The notes beneath the pieces were generated by a model. The model had not been told where the DNA came from. It worked only from the letters and a program-made list of their open reading frames with translations, and made no database searches. A stretch of 64,000 nucleotides of DNA from positions 19,468,001 through 19,532,000 of the forward strand of contig CM082576.2 of the NCBI GenBank assembly GCA_040954595.2, written 5' to 3'. This document shows, in pieces, positions 44,685-55,200 of the stretch (position 1 is the stretch's first letter; each line of letters begins with the position of its first letter). The stretch is from Balanoglossus misakiensis. Lineage: Eukaryota; Hemichordata. The translations under genes and the position numbers were made by a program.

Positions 44685-47260
44685 GTTTTAAATTTTTTCA
44701 TCGGTTTTACTTTAAAGGATGCCCACAAATTGCAACAGTAAATATTACTACAATATGCCAAAAATAAAACTTTCTTCACATCTTGACTAAAATGTTGAAA
44801 ATGTCTCAATAGCATGTTTGCTCTAACACAAAATGCTCTTCTCTGTCGTTCAATATCTTCATTATCACAACCCTCACAAGATATAACATGGCCCAGATAG
44901 GTGTGTACAGGTACAAACTTTAAAGTGATGTCATTAAGTTTAACCGAAGGAATTCTTTGAACGCTCATATTCTTCCCATTAAAAAGCATGCACACAGTTT
45001 TACTAGAATTATAAATTATATCATAATCATTGCCATAAATTTCACAAATTCTAAGAAGACGGTGTAGACCCTTAATACTTGGACTGAGTAGAGTCATGTC
45101 GTCAGCGTAACCTAAAGTGTTAGCGCTGACACCACACATGGTACAGCCAACTTTGGCTTTACAGAGTGCATTGATAAGATCATCAATGTAGACATTAAAA
45201 AGATAGGGAGAGAGTACTCCCCTTGTCTTACACCGTTAGAAACAGAAAACAACTCTGAGGTTTCATTACCCCACAACACAGTAAACAATTGATTTCTGTA
45301 CCATTAAAGGTCACATGTCATGCTTTGGAAAGTTTTCATTTTTCCACGTCAAAAGCTCACCTAGGGTACCTGTCTATGCATTGCCTATTGTGTCGGTTCC
45401 GAAAAATGTGCACGAATGCCGGAATTTGCCACCTTTTTTCATGCCTGTGATCGGGGAGCCACTTCGCACTCGAGCCAGGCGAAGGTATTTGCATATGGAC
45501 AAACAAGTACACTATGTCGTAGTGTACCATTCTGTTTACAGTAAAGTGTAATTATCGGTCCATGAGTAATTAAGTCCACAGACAAAGATAAGCTATATAA
45601 ACAGTGTTCAAAGCAAAGGAAGCCCTTGCCTCACATTGCAGGCAGAGGATTTACAAAGGTGTGAAAGACTATTTGTCCACATCAAGATAAGTCTTCGGCT
45701 TAACTTCGAAAAGCCCGAAAAAATCGACTGAGTTGGGTTAGGGGTACACGCCCACCCGCCACTTTTACTTGCTTGTTATCTAAGCACAAGGGGCAAAACG
45801 CATTGCAAGATAGTAACATACGTTAACTTCAAGACCCAAATAGTGATTTTACGCGTGGTTGTATAGGGCATGGCATGGGACCTTTAATATAAAATTCGTA
45901 CAGCATACAAGGGAACATTCCTGTCGATGAGCTTGTTAACCAGTTTAAAGTGATTAACTCTGTCAAAAGCTTTTGAAGCATCCAGAAAACAAGTAAACAC
46001 TGGTCTTCCATTGCTGGTGTAGTAGCTAATGATTTCTTTAAATGCAAATAAACACAGGTCAGTTGAATGTTCTCGCTTGAAACCAAATTGTAAATAATGA
46101 GAGGTAAGAAACTCCTCACAACGAGAAAGTAAAATAGGCTCAAAAACTTTAGAGAAAACAGTTGCTAGTGCTATCGGCCGGTAGTTACTGGCATCACTAC
46201 AAAGCTTAGTTTTATCCTTAATTGGAACTAAAATAACGTTGATAGCCTCAGTTTGCAGGTAACCATGAACAATCAAGTCAAAATGGGTAAAATAGAGGAG
46301 TCTGAGAATTTGAGGTGCTCAGCTGAAATATTGTCAATGCCAGCTGTCTTATCGTCAGGTAACTTATGTATAGCAGAAATTACTTCTTCTTCAGAAACAT
46401 ACATATCAGAAGAAAATTTAACATACTTCATTTTCTCCTCGATGTCATTTTTACCAGTCTGAGCCTGGACAGAATTCAAAATATCACTGAAATGCTTGTG
46501 CCACATAATTGCAATTTCACTCTCACCAGTCGCTCCACCTACAGTGTCAGAAAGCGGCATTTTTCTGCTAGTTTGCTTTCTGACTTCCTTCCAGAAGTCG
46601 TTCTGTTTGTGGCAGCGTAAATTGTCAGCCATCTTGTCAGCCCTATTTTGATTCTCAATCTTTTTACAAGCACGTAAAGCATACTTAAAACGAGCTCTGG
46701 AAGATTTCATGGTTTCAAAAAGCGGGCCTTGTTAAGGTTTACCCCCATTAACCCATAATAAAAACATGGAACGGGCATAGTCGTGACTTTCTTTTACAAA
46801 ATCGTTCCAGCCAGGCACAACATGAACTTTCTGGTGAAACTTACGCCTAATGGTATCTTTTGCAGCACAATTCAATGCGTCCACAACACTACTATAACAA
46901 GTATCAATTGCCTGTAAATGCGAAGGGTATGTACAGTTCACATTAGTGCAGAATAACTCTTCGGATAAATTAATCTTATCAACCTTGGCTTTGGTACAAC
47001 GGGTGTAGGCGGATATATTCTGCTGTGACAATTTTTTCCAATCAACTCGAAAATTACATTGCTTGAAGGAACTACTGCTGAAGCATTCATCAGCAGAAGT
47101 GTTGAAATGAACCTCTATTGAAACAGGAATATGGTCGGAGTCAACAACATTGCAAAGACTCGAAATTGAAAGAACATTGCTATAAAAAATTTTAGTGGTA
47201 ACACAGTGGTCAATCCAAACTCAGCGTAATTCAATAAAACGCCCTAACACAGCCTGAACT
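44685..47260 (-). pseudogene. Non-LTR retrotransposon fragment (endonuclease C-terminus to reverse transcriptase), disrupted
   Basis: Minus-strand pieces in order. Near 47218-47130: WIDHCVTTK and SDHIPVSIEV, the end of an APE-type endonuclease. Then a linker (47031-46732, 46710-46273) ending DDKTAGIDNISAEHLK. Then RT motifs NYRPIALATVFSKVFE, LQFGFKREHSTDL and FTCFLDASKAFDRVNH (46276-45884). After an inserted MITE come GNETSELFSVSNGVRQG, a one-base loss (45219-45222, G-run), then LGYADDMTLLSPS with the catalytic YADD (45139-44630). Both ends are missing; the 3' loss is unusual for a LINE and suggests later recombination. It also carries in-frame stops. The clade is not certain (CR1/Jockey-like group). 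Confidence 0.88.
45308..45883. mobile_element. 576-bp MITE with TTAA duplication, inserted in the LINE reverse transcriptase
   Basis: The ends AGGTCACATGTCATGC and GCATGGCATGGGACCT are inverted complements with two mismatches, each flanked by TTAA (45304-45307 and 45884-45887). Removing it rejoins the RT sequence between the RILY and WYRNQ segments, which fixes the insertion. The interior holds a GTACACTA...TAGTGTAC hairpin (45508-45528) and no long open frame. TTAA targeting suggests a piggyBac-type mobiliser. Confidence 0.88.
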
Positions 47261-47299
47261 CCGATAATGTGTTGTCCCAAAATTCATTCCGTGGAAAAT

Positions 47300-47420
47300 A
47301 ATCACTGGTCTGTTTACGTATTTCAGCCGATTTTCCAAGGACTACTGCAACTCGCCAGAAGTGAGTAGCCTGCTAATGAGATCTCCACAACATTACGTAA
47401 TGACGGTCAAAGTCCGATGC
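47300..47420 (+). repeat. Right copy of the ~135-bp direct repeat flanking the second LINE
   Basis: Diverged counterpart of 44545-44680: AATCACTGGTCTGTTTACGT, ATTTCAGCCGATTTTCC, CTGCTAATGAGATCTCC and CGGTCAAAGTCC. Confidence 0.65.
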
Positions 47421-47784
47421 CCCAGTGTCCGTCCTCAGCCCACCAAAAAATGCGAAAAAATATTACAAAAATCTTCTTCTCAAAATCGACGTGGCCTAGG
47501 ACCTTGAAATTTGGCACAGGGGATTTTGGCCACATGGTCTACAAAAATCGCGAAAAGAATGTACATGCCCCCATTAACGTGCAAATTAGGTCAATTTGAA
47601 AATTTCGCTCGATTATAGCCACAAAGTCACGTGACTAATTACAAATTCAAAGGGCAGGTGCACCAGTACTCATGGGCCCCAACCACCGTGCCAAATTTGG
47701 AGGCGCACCTGCCGGAATTTCAGAGAAAAACGGGCGCAAAAAAACGACTCAAGAAGAAAGAAGACAAACTCCAGCAATAACAGA
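47421..47784 (+). repeat. Terminal region of the composite repeat
   Basis: Contains sentence-like text with GACCTTGAAATTTGGCACAG and TGGGCCCCAACCACCGTGCC leading to the terminal hairpin. No gene; the short frames lack recognisable domains. Confidence 0.5.
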
Positions 47785-47818
47785 AGGGGACCAAGCGCCT
47801 GAGGGCTCTTGGTCCCCT

Positions 47819-48200
47819 AAATATGGGACTAAACTTGACAGATACCCGGAATATTTTCCTATTTAGGATACCTGGTTGCATTTCCACCTAAAGGCGTCCT
47901 ATTGGCGTGGAAATTTTATAACTTGAAATCGTTTGACTGGGTGATAGGTATTAATATCTTATGATGTTATAAAACACTTGGCTCGCCGAAGGTAAGGACC
48001 GATTATAGCGTCAGTCGTGTCATAAAATATATATGAACGTCATGGGTCAATAAACTTGATGGTCCAATAAAATTTAATGGTTCGTAAAACTATTGTGTCC
48101 AATGTCTGCAGAGTATACTGGCTGCAACATGTGTATGAGTCAGGATTAACGGCTGTAGCCATCAACCCAAAAGGTGAACGTCCTATTCTCACTAACTTAA
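47819..48200. other. No gene recognised
   Basis: Slightly less AT-rich DNA with no convincing exon, RNA or element end. Confidence 0.45.
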
Positions 48201-48204
48201 ATAG

Positions 48205-48480
48205 GTTTTGCGACCTAGTTGAGTGATAAAAACCTTATGATAAAGTCGACACAATTTCAAGATGACGATGTGCAAATGAGAGTTCATAAGCTAAAGTAAA
48301 GTTCAATGAATTCTATACAAAGTTCAAAAAAGATTTTTTACTAAAGGAAGACATGAAAAAACTGATATCGTCTCTTCATATTCGTACATGTCCAACTGTT
48401 GTGATTTGACCCCCCCCCCCATGGTACATGAACCTATTACTTAGTACACACTTAAACAATTGGCATTTGAAGTGCCTTGC
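48205..48480 (+). repeat. Third, diverged copy of part of blocks A/B
   Basis: GAGTGATAAAAACCTTATGA, AATTTCAAGATGACGATG and GAGAGTTCATAAGCTAAAG match 19010-19080 and 26310-26400, with similarity continuing to the TTTGACCCCCC region (48410; compare 20070 and 26580). Its TAA site (near 48286) lacks the PIF/Harbinger-like insertion. Confidence 0.65.
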
Positions 48481-48548
48481 TTGACAGTGTTTAATGCGGT
48501 GGTCAGCCGCGTTTATCTCTCGCCACTTCATGCATCATGTCGCCTTAA

Positions 48549-48868
48549 AGGGACAAACTCTCTCTCTCGTCGCCCTTTTCTATTAATTATGTTTGATACA
48601 AGACACCGTTTATATTAATGGGCATGTGTATATGTAGTGAATGAACGTTCAACCACACACAACTTCCATCCTGCTTGTATGATATGAGAGTAAAAACTCG
48701 CCCAAAATGAATTAATGGTAGAGACCGATTTTTCAGTTTTGCGAGTTTTCGCTCTCGTGTCTACATGCGGGATAGAAGGTGTGTGCGGTTGAACGTTGCA
48801 TCACTATATATCCACATTTACATTAATATAAACGGTGTTTTGTATCAAACATGGAAAAGGGCAGCGAG
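48549..48868. mobile_element. AGGGAC-family palindromic MITE, copy 2 (right end lost)
   Basis: Left end AGGGACAAACTCTCTC after TTAA (48545-48548). The body matches 27455-27801 through TTTGATACAAGACACCG, GAGAGTAAAAACTCGCCC and GGGCAGCGAG. The last ~20 bp of the right end are missing, and the next TTAA belongs to the neighbouring element. Confidence 0.85.
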
Positions 48869-48872
48869 TTAA

Positions 48873-49235
48873 GGATGTACGATCAGTAAAATTGAAAGCA
48901 TTGTCATTTCTTTTAATCGTGAATTTTCGTTTCTGATTTGTATGTATAATGAAAATCCATTTTGGGTCACTGCACTTGTTTTCGACTTTAAACAAGGCCG
49001 TGAATTTAGTCGACAATTGAAGAAAACTGCTAACGGTCAGCATTTTCTACCAATGGTTTGTCTATGGATACAATATTGAACAAAGTTTATCTCAAAATAG
49101 AGCGTGATGAATTTATTTTGATTTGTCGGAGCTATGTGTAAAATTTCATGAAAATGACAATAGTAGAAGTGAGTTTTCTAACTATTCTCCATGTACTCCT
49201 ATGGGAAGAGACACAGGCGCACAGTTTACCAGTTG
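48873..49235 (+). mobile_element. Copy of the TTAA-GGATGTAC element, right side truncated
   Basis: Begins TTAAGGATGTAC like the element at 39189 and shares TTCTACCAATGGTTTGTCTA, GAGCTATGTGTAAAATTTC, GACAATAGTAGAAG and TATGGGAAGA with it. No right terminus is recognisable. Confidence 0.6.
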
Positions 49236-49468
49236 ACGACCTCTAAAGAGGAAACGGGGGGGGGGGGATGATGAAAGGTTTAAGACTTACAGATCACAAC
49301 TTAAAGAGCCATTCAGAAAGAGGCTTAGAGTGGAGTATCAAATCGGACGATACCACTGACTGGTGGAGGAAGACAAAATAAGCAAACTGAGTAGATGAGT
49401 GCTCAGATTTCTTCAGAGGACCAAACGTTTCAAAGATATAAACAGAACATTGTGGCTGTATTCATTGA
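49236..49468. other. No gene recognised
   Basis: Starts with a G-run (49256-49267). The text GACTGGTGGAGGAAGACAAA looks exonic in composition, but no frame supports a known product. Confidence 0.4.
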
Positions 49469-49759
49469 AGGGACCAAGTCTCTCTCTCGCTGCCCTTTTT
49501 CCATTAATTATGTTTGATACAAGACTGCGTTTATATTATTCTACATGTGGATATAGTGAATCAACGTTCAACCATACACACCTTCCACCCCGCTTGTATA
49601 GACACGAGAGTTTTAAAAAGTAGCCAAAATGAATAAACGGTCTCTACCATTTATTCATTTCGGGCGAGTTTTTACTCTCGTATCATACAAGCCGGATGGA
49701 AGTTGTGTGTGGTTGAACGTTCATTCACTAACATAAACGGTCTCTTGTATCATGTCCCT
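49469..49759. mobile_element. AGGGAC-family palindromic MITE, copy 3 (~291 bp)
   Basis: Left end AGGGACCAAGTCTCTCTC (the flanking tetramer is mutated, TTGA) and right end ATGTCCCT followed by TTAA (49760-49763). Body words match the block B copy (CCATTAATTATGTTTGATAC, GGAAGTTGTGTGTGG). Internally deleted. Confidence 0.85.
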
Positions 49760-49826
49760 TTAACACTTTTGAAGCATTTTACTAATGCTAACATGACTAG
49801 ACCAATTGAATGATGTTACATTGCAG

Positions 49827-49908
49827 GTTATCAACTCAGAGGGGCGTCTTGTTATAAAGCGGTACCTGACAAACAATCAGCTGGCAACGCTGAAAATACC
49901 TGTCAGTC
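49827..49908 (+). other. Candidate 82-nt coding exon of an unidentified gene
   Basis: Preceded by a good acceptor (TTACATTGCAG) and followed by an excellent donor (GTAAGTATG). The frame VINSEGRLVIKRYLTNNQLA is open across it and past the donor to 50003. I do not recognise the protein, and no partner exons are seen nearby. If the donor is not used, it could instead be a terminal exon ending at the stop near 50000. Confidence 0.3.
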
Positions 49909-50003
49909 GTAAGTATGAAAGTATACATCATTTGAGTAGAATTTTACGGGAGTTCCTAACAAGGCTTGGACATGTCACGCACAAATACAAAGGGCGCGTA
50001 TAA

Positions 50004-50530
50004 AGACAGACAAAACCTCGCTCAGTGTGAGGTGTTCAGCGATTGCATCTGATAAGTTGAAAATGCTTGATCACGTGTCATGTTCAGTTGGGAAATTGGA
50101 TATGTCTCAGGCCAAAAAAACTAATATGTGCTATTCCGATTACATGGTTTTCAAAAATATTGTAGGTAGAAAGGGACATTTTTTTATTTTTCAATTTTTT
50201 TTATATCTTTGGCCGTCGTAGTGTAGAAGAATGACATCATAGATCTTGCGTGATTCTCGCAATTTTCATGAATTGTTTTATATTTGACATCGTTATTTTT
50301 ACTTCCGGTTTGCGAAGATCTAAACTGTTTTGGGTCGGCGGGCTAAAATTAGGGTAGTTCGGGTAATCGTTATGACATTGGGAGCTACGGCTGCAAAACC
50401 ATGTGTCTCGTGCAAAAAGGGCCCTTAACCTTTTGCAATATTTAACAGCAAACAACAGACAGTTTTGAGAATAAAAGGTTTCCGTCGTGTCTGACTTTCA
50501 TATCGCATTAATAGCATATCCCTAATTTTA
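50004..50530. other. No gene recognised
   Basis: AT-rich, with CpGs near 50330-50400. Frames at 50027-50221 and 50237-50455 have no recognised domain. Confidence 0.45.
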
Positions 50531-50765
50531 AAGAAATTAGGAGAGACAGAGTGAAACAGGCAGAGTGGCAGACAGACACAAGCAGACAGACAGAGCAACA
50601 TTCATCAGTAGAGACACTCACCGGTCGCTCGCTCGCTCGCTCACTCTCTCTCTCAGAGAGAGGGGGCAGACAGTCAGACAGACAGACGTTGACAGACAGT
50701 CAGTAAGTCAGTCAGCCAGTTAATCAGTCAGTCAGACGTCAAAGACACAGTGACACAAACACAGC
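50531..50765. repeat. Mixed tetranucleotide microsatellite
   Basis: Runs of CAGA, GCTC (GCTCGCTCGCTCGCTC near 50626), CTCT and GTCA/CAGT words follow one another, indicating several adjoining simple repeats. Confidence 0.9.
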
Positions 50766-52262
50766 GAGGGAGACAAAAGGACCTTTCATGCTTAAACCCC
50801 TGTTCTTCTGTTATAAACTTTGAAAACCGTTCGTTTTCAGACTGCAGATTGCTCGAATAACGCGGCACACTGCCGAAACAATAAAACAAATACTAGTGGG
50901 AGCTCATAAAATAAAATCGCTCAACCATTCCGTCGTCCTGAGTGACCTCAGCCACATTAATTCCGACGTCTTTTTAGGGTCATGAAAAAAGTCACAAATA
51001 AGGTATTTCCCCTAGGTCCACCTGAAGCAAAAAGTTTTCGTTTCGACTCCATCATTCCGAATAGTAAGAAAGCAACAAAATTGAAAAGACAGATGTAAAA
51101 TGCAATCTCTCTCACGTGGTAACGTTTGTAACTATGGCAATCACGGTACGTGTTCAGTACACAGACAGGGAGAAAAGTTTCCCCATGCAATACATGTGTT
51201 CAGTAAGGTTTGACCTTGGTTTTACTTTGTACCATGATCGCCGCTTTCTAAGCATGGATGAACGACGGCGGTCAGACCCAATCGAACCCTTTCATGTCAG
51301 ATGACCACGGTATCTCCAGTGTGAGATGACATTTGACAAACCATTTGATTTCAACAAAATCTTCGCGTCGTCAACGCGTCGCATACCAGTCGCATATCGG
51401 TATTTACCCAATCATAAAAGTTGGAAATTCGGGAGATTCGATCTGCAACCAAGTTGAGAGTAAATTTTGACGTTTGACTATTGGCAAGTAAACAGGTTAC
51501 ACAATGACTTGTCGGTTTTTCCTCCGTCATGGTCGTTCTTGACCCAAGTGTCCTTCCTTGACATTTAGACACACCTTGCGGTATGACCTTGGTGGTCATG
51601 TGCAATTAGTTTTCTTGTATAAGACGCTTTTCATGCCGGGGTAGACGACTTGTGCGTGGATCATCAACATTTCAGTGATATTTCAACGCAAAGTTTTAGC
51701 AATATTGAGAAAACAGGTAGTGAGGTGTCAAATGCATATCAATGTACGAAAATTAGGTCAAGCCACCCGACAGCAACCGCTTTCACACAGTGTCGGACGT
51801 TGCACGGAATGTGAAACGTTACACTGCTTCGGCCGTTCACATGCACCTGGGCGTGGTTTTGATTGATGGTCAAACGCCCCCACTTACTTTGGGCGTTTTC
51901 AATGGTAAATGTGTCGTATTGATCGAAACCTTGCCGTAAACACATTTTTTTTGCTGAATCAACATTCAGAGTTCAGCCGTCTAGTTAACGAAGTATTGAA
52001 ATAAGCCACTTGTTCATCATTTTTTGTCTGTCAAACGTGTTTATTCGGACAGGGACCGGCCGCCAATGAGTGGTTTAGGGAGCCCACACGTACACTCTGG
52101 TACCTGGACAATTAACAAAGACATGACGTGTGTACCGTCCGGTTCGAAAAGATTGGTTTAAGGTAGTCCTGGTAACAGTCATCCTAACGAGGCCAGGGGA
52201 GGTCTCCAAGGGCGAAATAAACAAAGCTACCGATGACGAGTCGAATTCGAATCGGACGATGC
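50766..52262. other. No gene recognised
   Basis: The least repetitive part of the window, richer in CpG than average, immediately left of the second satellite. Frames on both strands (50957-51190, 51116-51304, 51351-51605, 51675-51945) overlap each other and have no domain I recognise. Regulatory or unannotated exon content cannot be excluded. Confidence 0.4.
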
Positions 52263-52265
52263 TTG

Positions 52266-55200
52266 TTTTCGACTTTGCAAAATCTCAAAATTTCGTCGAT
52301 TTTTGAAAAAAAATCATGGGTGAAAATGCATCAAAAAATGAGAAATTTTCGACTTTGCAAAATCTCAAAATTTCGTCAATTTTGAAAAAAATCATGGGTG
52401 AAAATCATCAAAAAATGACAAATTTTCGACTTTGCAAAATCTCAAAATTTCGTCGATTTTTGAAAAAAATCATGGGTGAAAATCATCAAAAAAATGACAA
52501 ATTTTCGACTTTGCAAAATCTCAAAATTTTGTTGATTTTTGAAAAAAATCATAGGTGAAAATCATCAAAAAATGACAAATTTTCGACTTTGCAAAATCTC
52601 AAAATTTCGTCGGTTTTTGAAAAATAATATGGTTGAAAATCATCAAAAAATGACAAAATTATCGACTTTGCAAAATCTCACAATTTCGTCGATTTTTGAA
52701 AAAAATCATGGGTGAAAATCATCAAAAAATTACAAATTTTCGACTTTGCAAAATCTCAACATTTCGTCGATTTTTGAAAAAAATCATGGGTGAAAATCAT
52801 CAAAAAATGACAAATTTTGGACTTTGCAAGATCTCAAAATTACGTCGATTTTGAAAAAAATCATAGGTTCGTCGATTTAAAAAAAAAAACATGGGTGAAA
52901 ATCATCAAAAAATGACAAATTTTCGACTTTGCAAAATCTCACAATTTCGTCGATTTTTGAAAAAAATCATGGGAGAAAATCATCAAAAAATGACAAATTT
53001 TCGACTTTGCAAAATGTCAACATTTCGTCGATTTTTGAAAAAAATCATGGGTGAAAATCATCAAAAAATGACAAATTTTCGACTTTGCACAATCTCAACA
53101 TTTCGTCGATTTTGAAAAAAACCATTGGGGGAAAATCATCAAAAAATGACAAATTTTCGAGTTTGCAAAATCTCAAAATTTCGTCGATTTTGAAAAAAAA
53201 CCATTGGGGGAAAATCTTCAAAAAATTACAAATTTTCGACTTTGCAAAATCTCAACATTTCGTCGATTTTTGAAAAAAATCATGGGTGAAAATCATCAAA
53301 AAATGACAAATTTTCGACTTTGCAAAATCTCAAAATTTCGTCGATTTTGAAAAAAATCATAGGTTCGTCGATTTTAAAAAAAAAACATGGGTGAAAATCA
53401 TCAAAAAATGACAAATTTTCGACTTTGCAAAATCTCACAATTTCGTCGATTTTTGAAAAAAATCATGGGAGAAAATCATCAAAAAATTACAAATTTTCGA
53501 CTTTGCAAAATCTCAACATTTCGTCGATTTTTGAAAAAAATCATGGGTGAAAATCATCAAAAAATTACAAATTTTCGACTTTGCAAAATCTCAACATTTC
53601 GTCGATTTTTGAAAAAAATCATGGGTGAAAATCATCAAAAAATGACAAATTATCGACTTTGCAAAATCTCAAAATTTCGTCGATTTTGAAAAAAACCATT
53701 GGGGGAAAATCATCAAAAAATGACAAATTATCGACTTTGCAAAATCTCACAATTTCGTCGATTTTTGAAAAAAATCATGGGTGAAAATCATCAAAAAATT
53801 ACAAATTTTCGACTTTGCAAAATCTCAACATTTCGTCGATTTTTGAAAAAAATCATGGGTGAAAATCATCAAAAAATGACAAATTTTCGACTATGCAAAA
53901 TCTCAAAATTTCGTCGATTTTGAAAAAAATCATAGGTTCGTCGATTTTAAAAAAAAAACATGGGTGAAAATCATCAAAAAATGACAAATTTTCGACTTTG
54001 CAAAATCTCACAATTTCGTCGATTTTTGAAAAAAATCATGGGAGAAAATCATCAAAAAATGACATATTTTCGACTTTGCAAAATCTCAACATTTCGTCGA
54101 TTTTTGAAAAAAATCATGGGTGAAAATCATCAAAAAATGACAAATTTTCGACTGTGCAAAATCTCAAAATTTCGTCAATTTTTGAAAAAAATCAGGGGTA
54201 AAAATCATCAAAAAATGACAAATTTTCTTCTTTGCTAAATCTCAAAATTTCGTCGGTTTTTGAAAAATAATATTGGTGAAAATCATCAAAAAATGACAAA
54301 TTTTCGACTTTGCAAAATCTCAAAATTTCGTCCATTTTTGAAAAAAAATCATGGGTAAAAATCATCAAAAAATGACAAATTTTCGTCTTTGCAAAATCTC
54401 AAAATTTCGTCCATTTAAAAAAAAAAACATGGGGGAAAATCATCAAAAAATGACAAATTTTCGACTTTGCAAAATCTCAAAATTTCGTCGATTTTGAAAA
54501 AAAATAATGGTTGAAAATCATCAAAAAATGACAAATTTTCGACTTTGCAAAATCTCACAATTTCGTCGATTTTTGAAAAAAATCATAGGTTCGTCGATTT
54601 TAAAAAAAAAACATGGGTGAAAATCATCAAAAAATGACAAATTTTCGACTTTGCAAAATCTCACAATTTCGTCGATTTTTGAAAAAAATCATGGGAGAAA
54701 ATCATCAAAAAATGACAAATTTTCGACTTTGCAAAATCTCAACATTTCGTCGATTTTTGAAAAAAATCATGGGTGAAAATCATCAAAAAATTACAAATTT
54801 TCGACTTTGCAAAATCTCAACATTTCGTCGATTTTTGAAAAAAATCATGGGTGAAAATCATCAAAAAATGACAAATTATCGACTTTGCAAAATCTCAAAA
54901 TTTCGTCGATTTTGAAAAAAACCATTGGGGGAAAATCATCAAAAAATGACAAATTATCGACTTTGCAAAATCTCACAATTTCGTCGATTTTTGAAAAAAA
55001 TCATGGGTGAAAATCATCAAAAAATTACAAATTTTCGACTTTGCAAAATCTCAACATTTCGTCGATTTTTGATAAAAATCATGGGTGAAAATCATCAAAA
55101 AATGACAAATTTTCGACTATGCAAAATCTCAAAATTTCGTCGATTTTGAAAAAAATCATAGGTTCGTCGATTTTAAAAAAAAAACATGGGTGAAAATCAT

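Larger units (their letters stand above)
42388..47818 (+). mobile_element. Composite repeat of ~5.4 kb with hairpin ends, containing nested LINEs
   Basis: The left end has (ATA)n, then the palindrome GCTGCAAGCAGC (42404-42415), then GAAGGGGCCCAAGC. The right end is a perfect 11-bp hairpin, AGGGGACCAAG (47785) and CTTGGTCCCCT (47808-47818), preceded by AGAAGAAAGAAGACAAACTCCAGCAATAACAG-type text. The AAGCTGCAAGCAGC start is a widespread motif in fish and invertebrate repeats, as I recall; I cannot name the class. Internal text repeats loosely: a GCATTTCATGA or ATATCATTATGG phrase followed by a CCC-rich stretch near 42775, 43018, 44118 and 44375. It may be two copies joined. It looks inserted in an intron of the hAT remnant. 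Confidence 0.55.

Noticed and set aside
50957-51945. Small genes in the least repetitive interval
   Set aside because: Frames are short, overlap on opposite strands and show no known domain or splice pairing; nothing can be supported.
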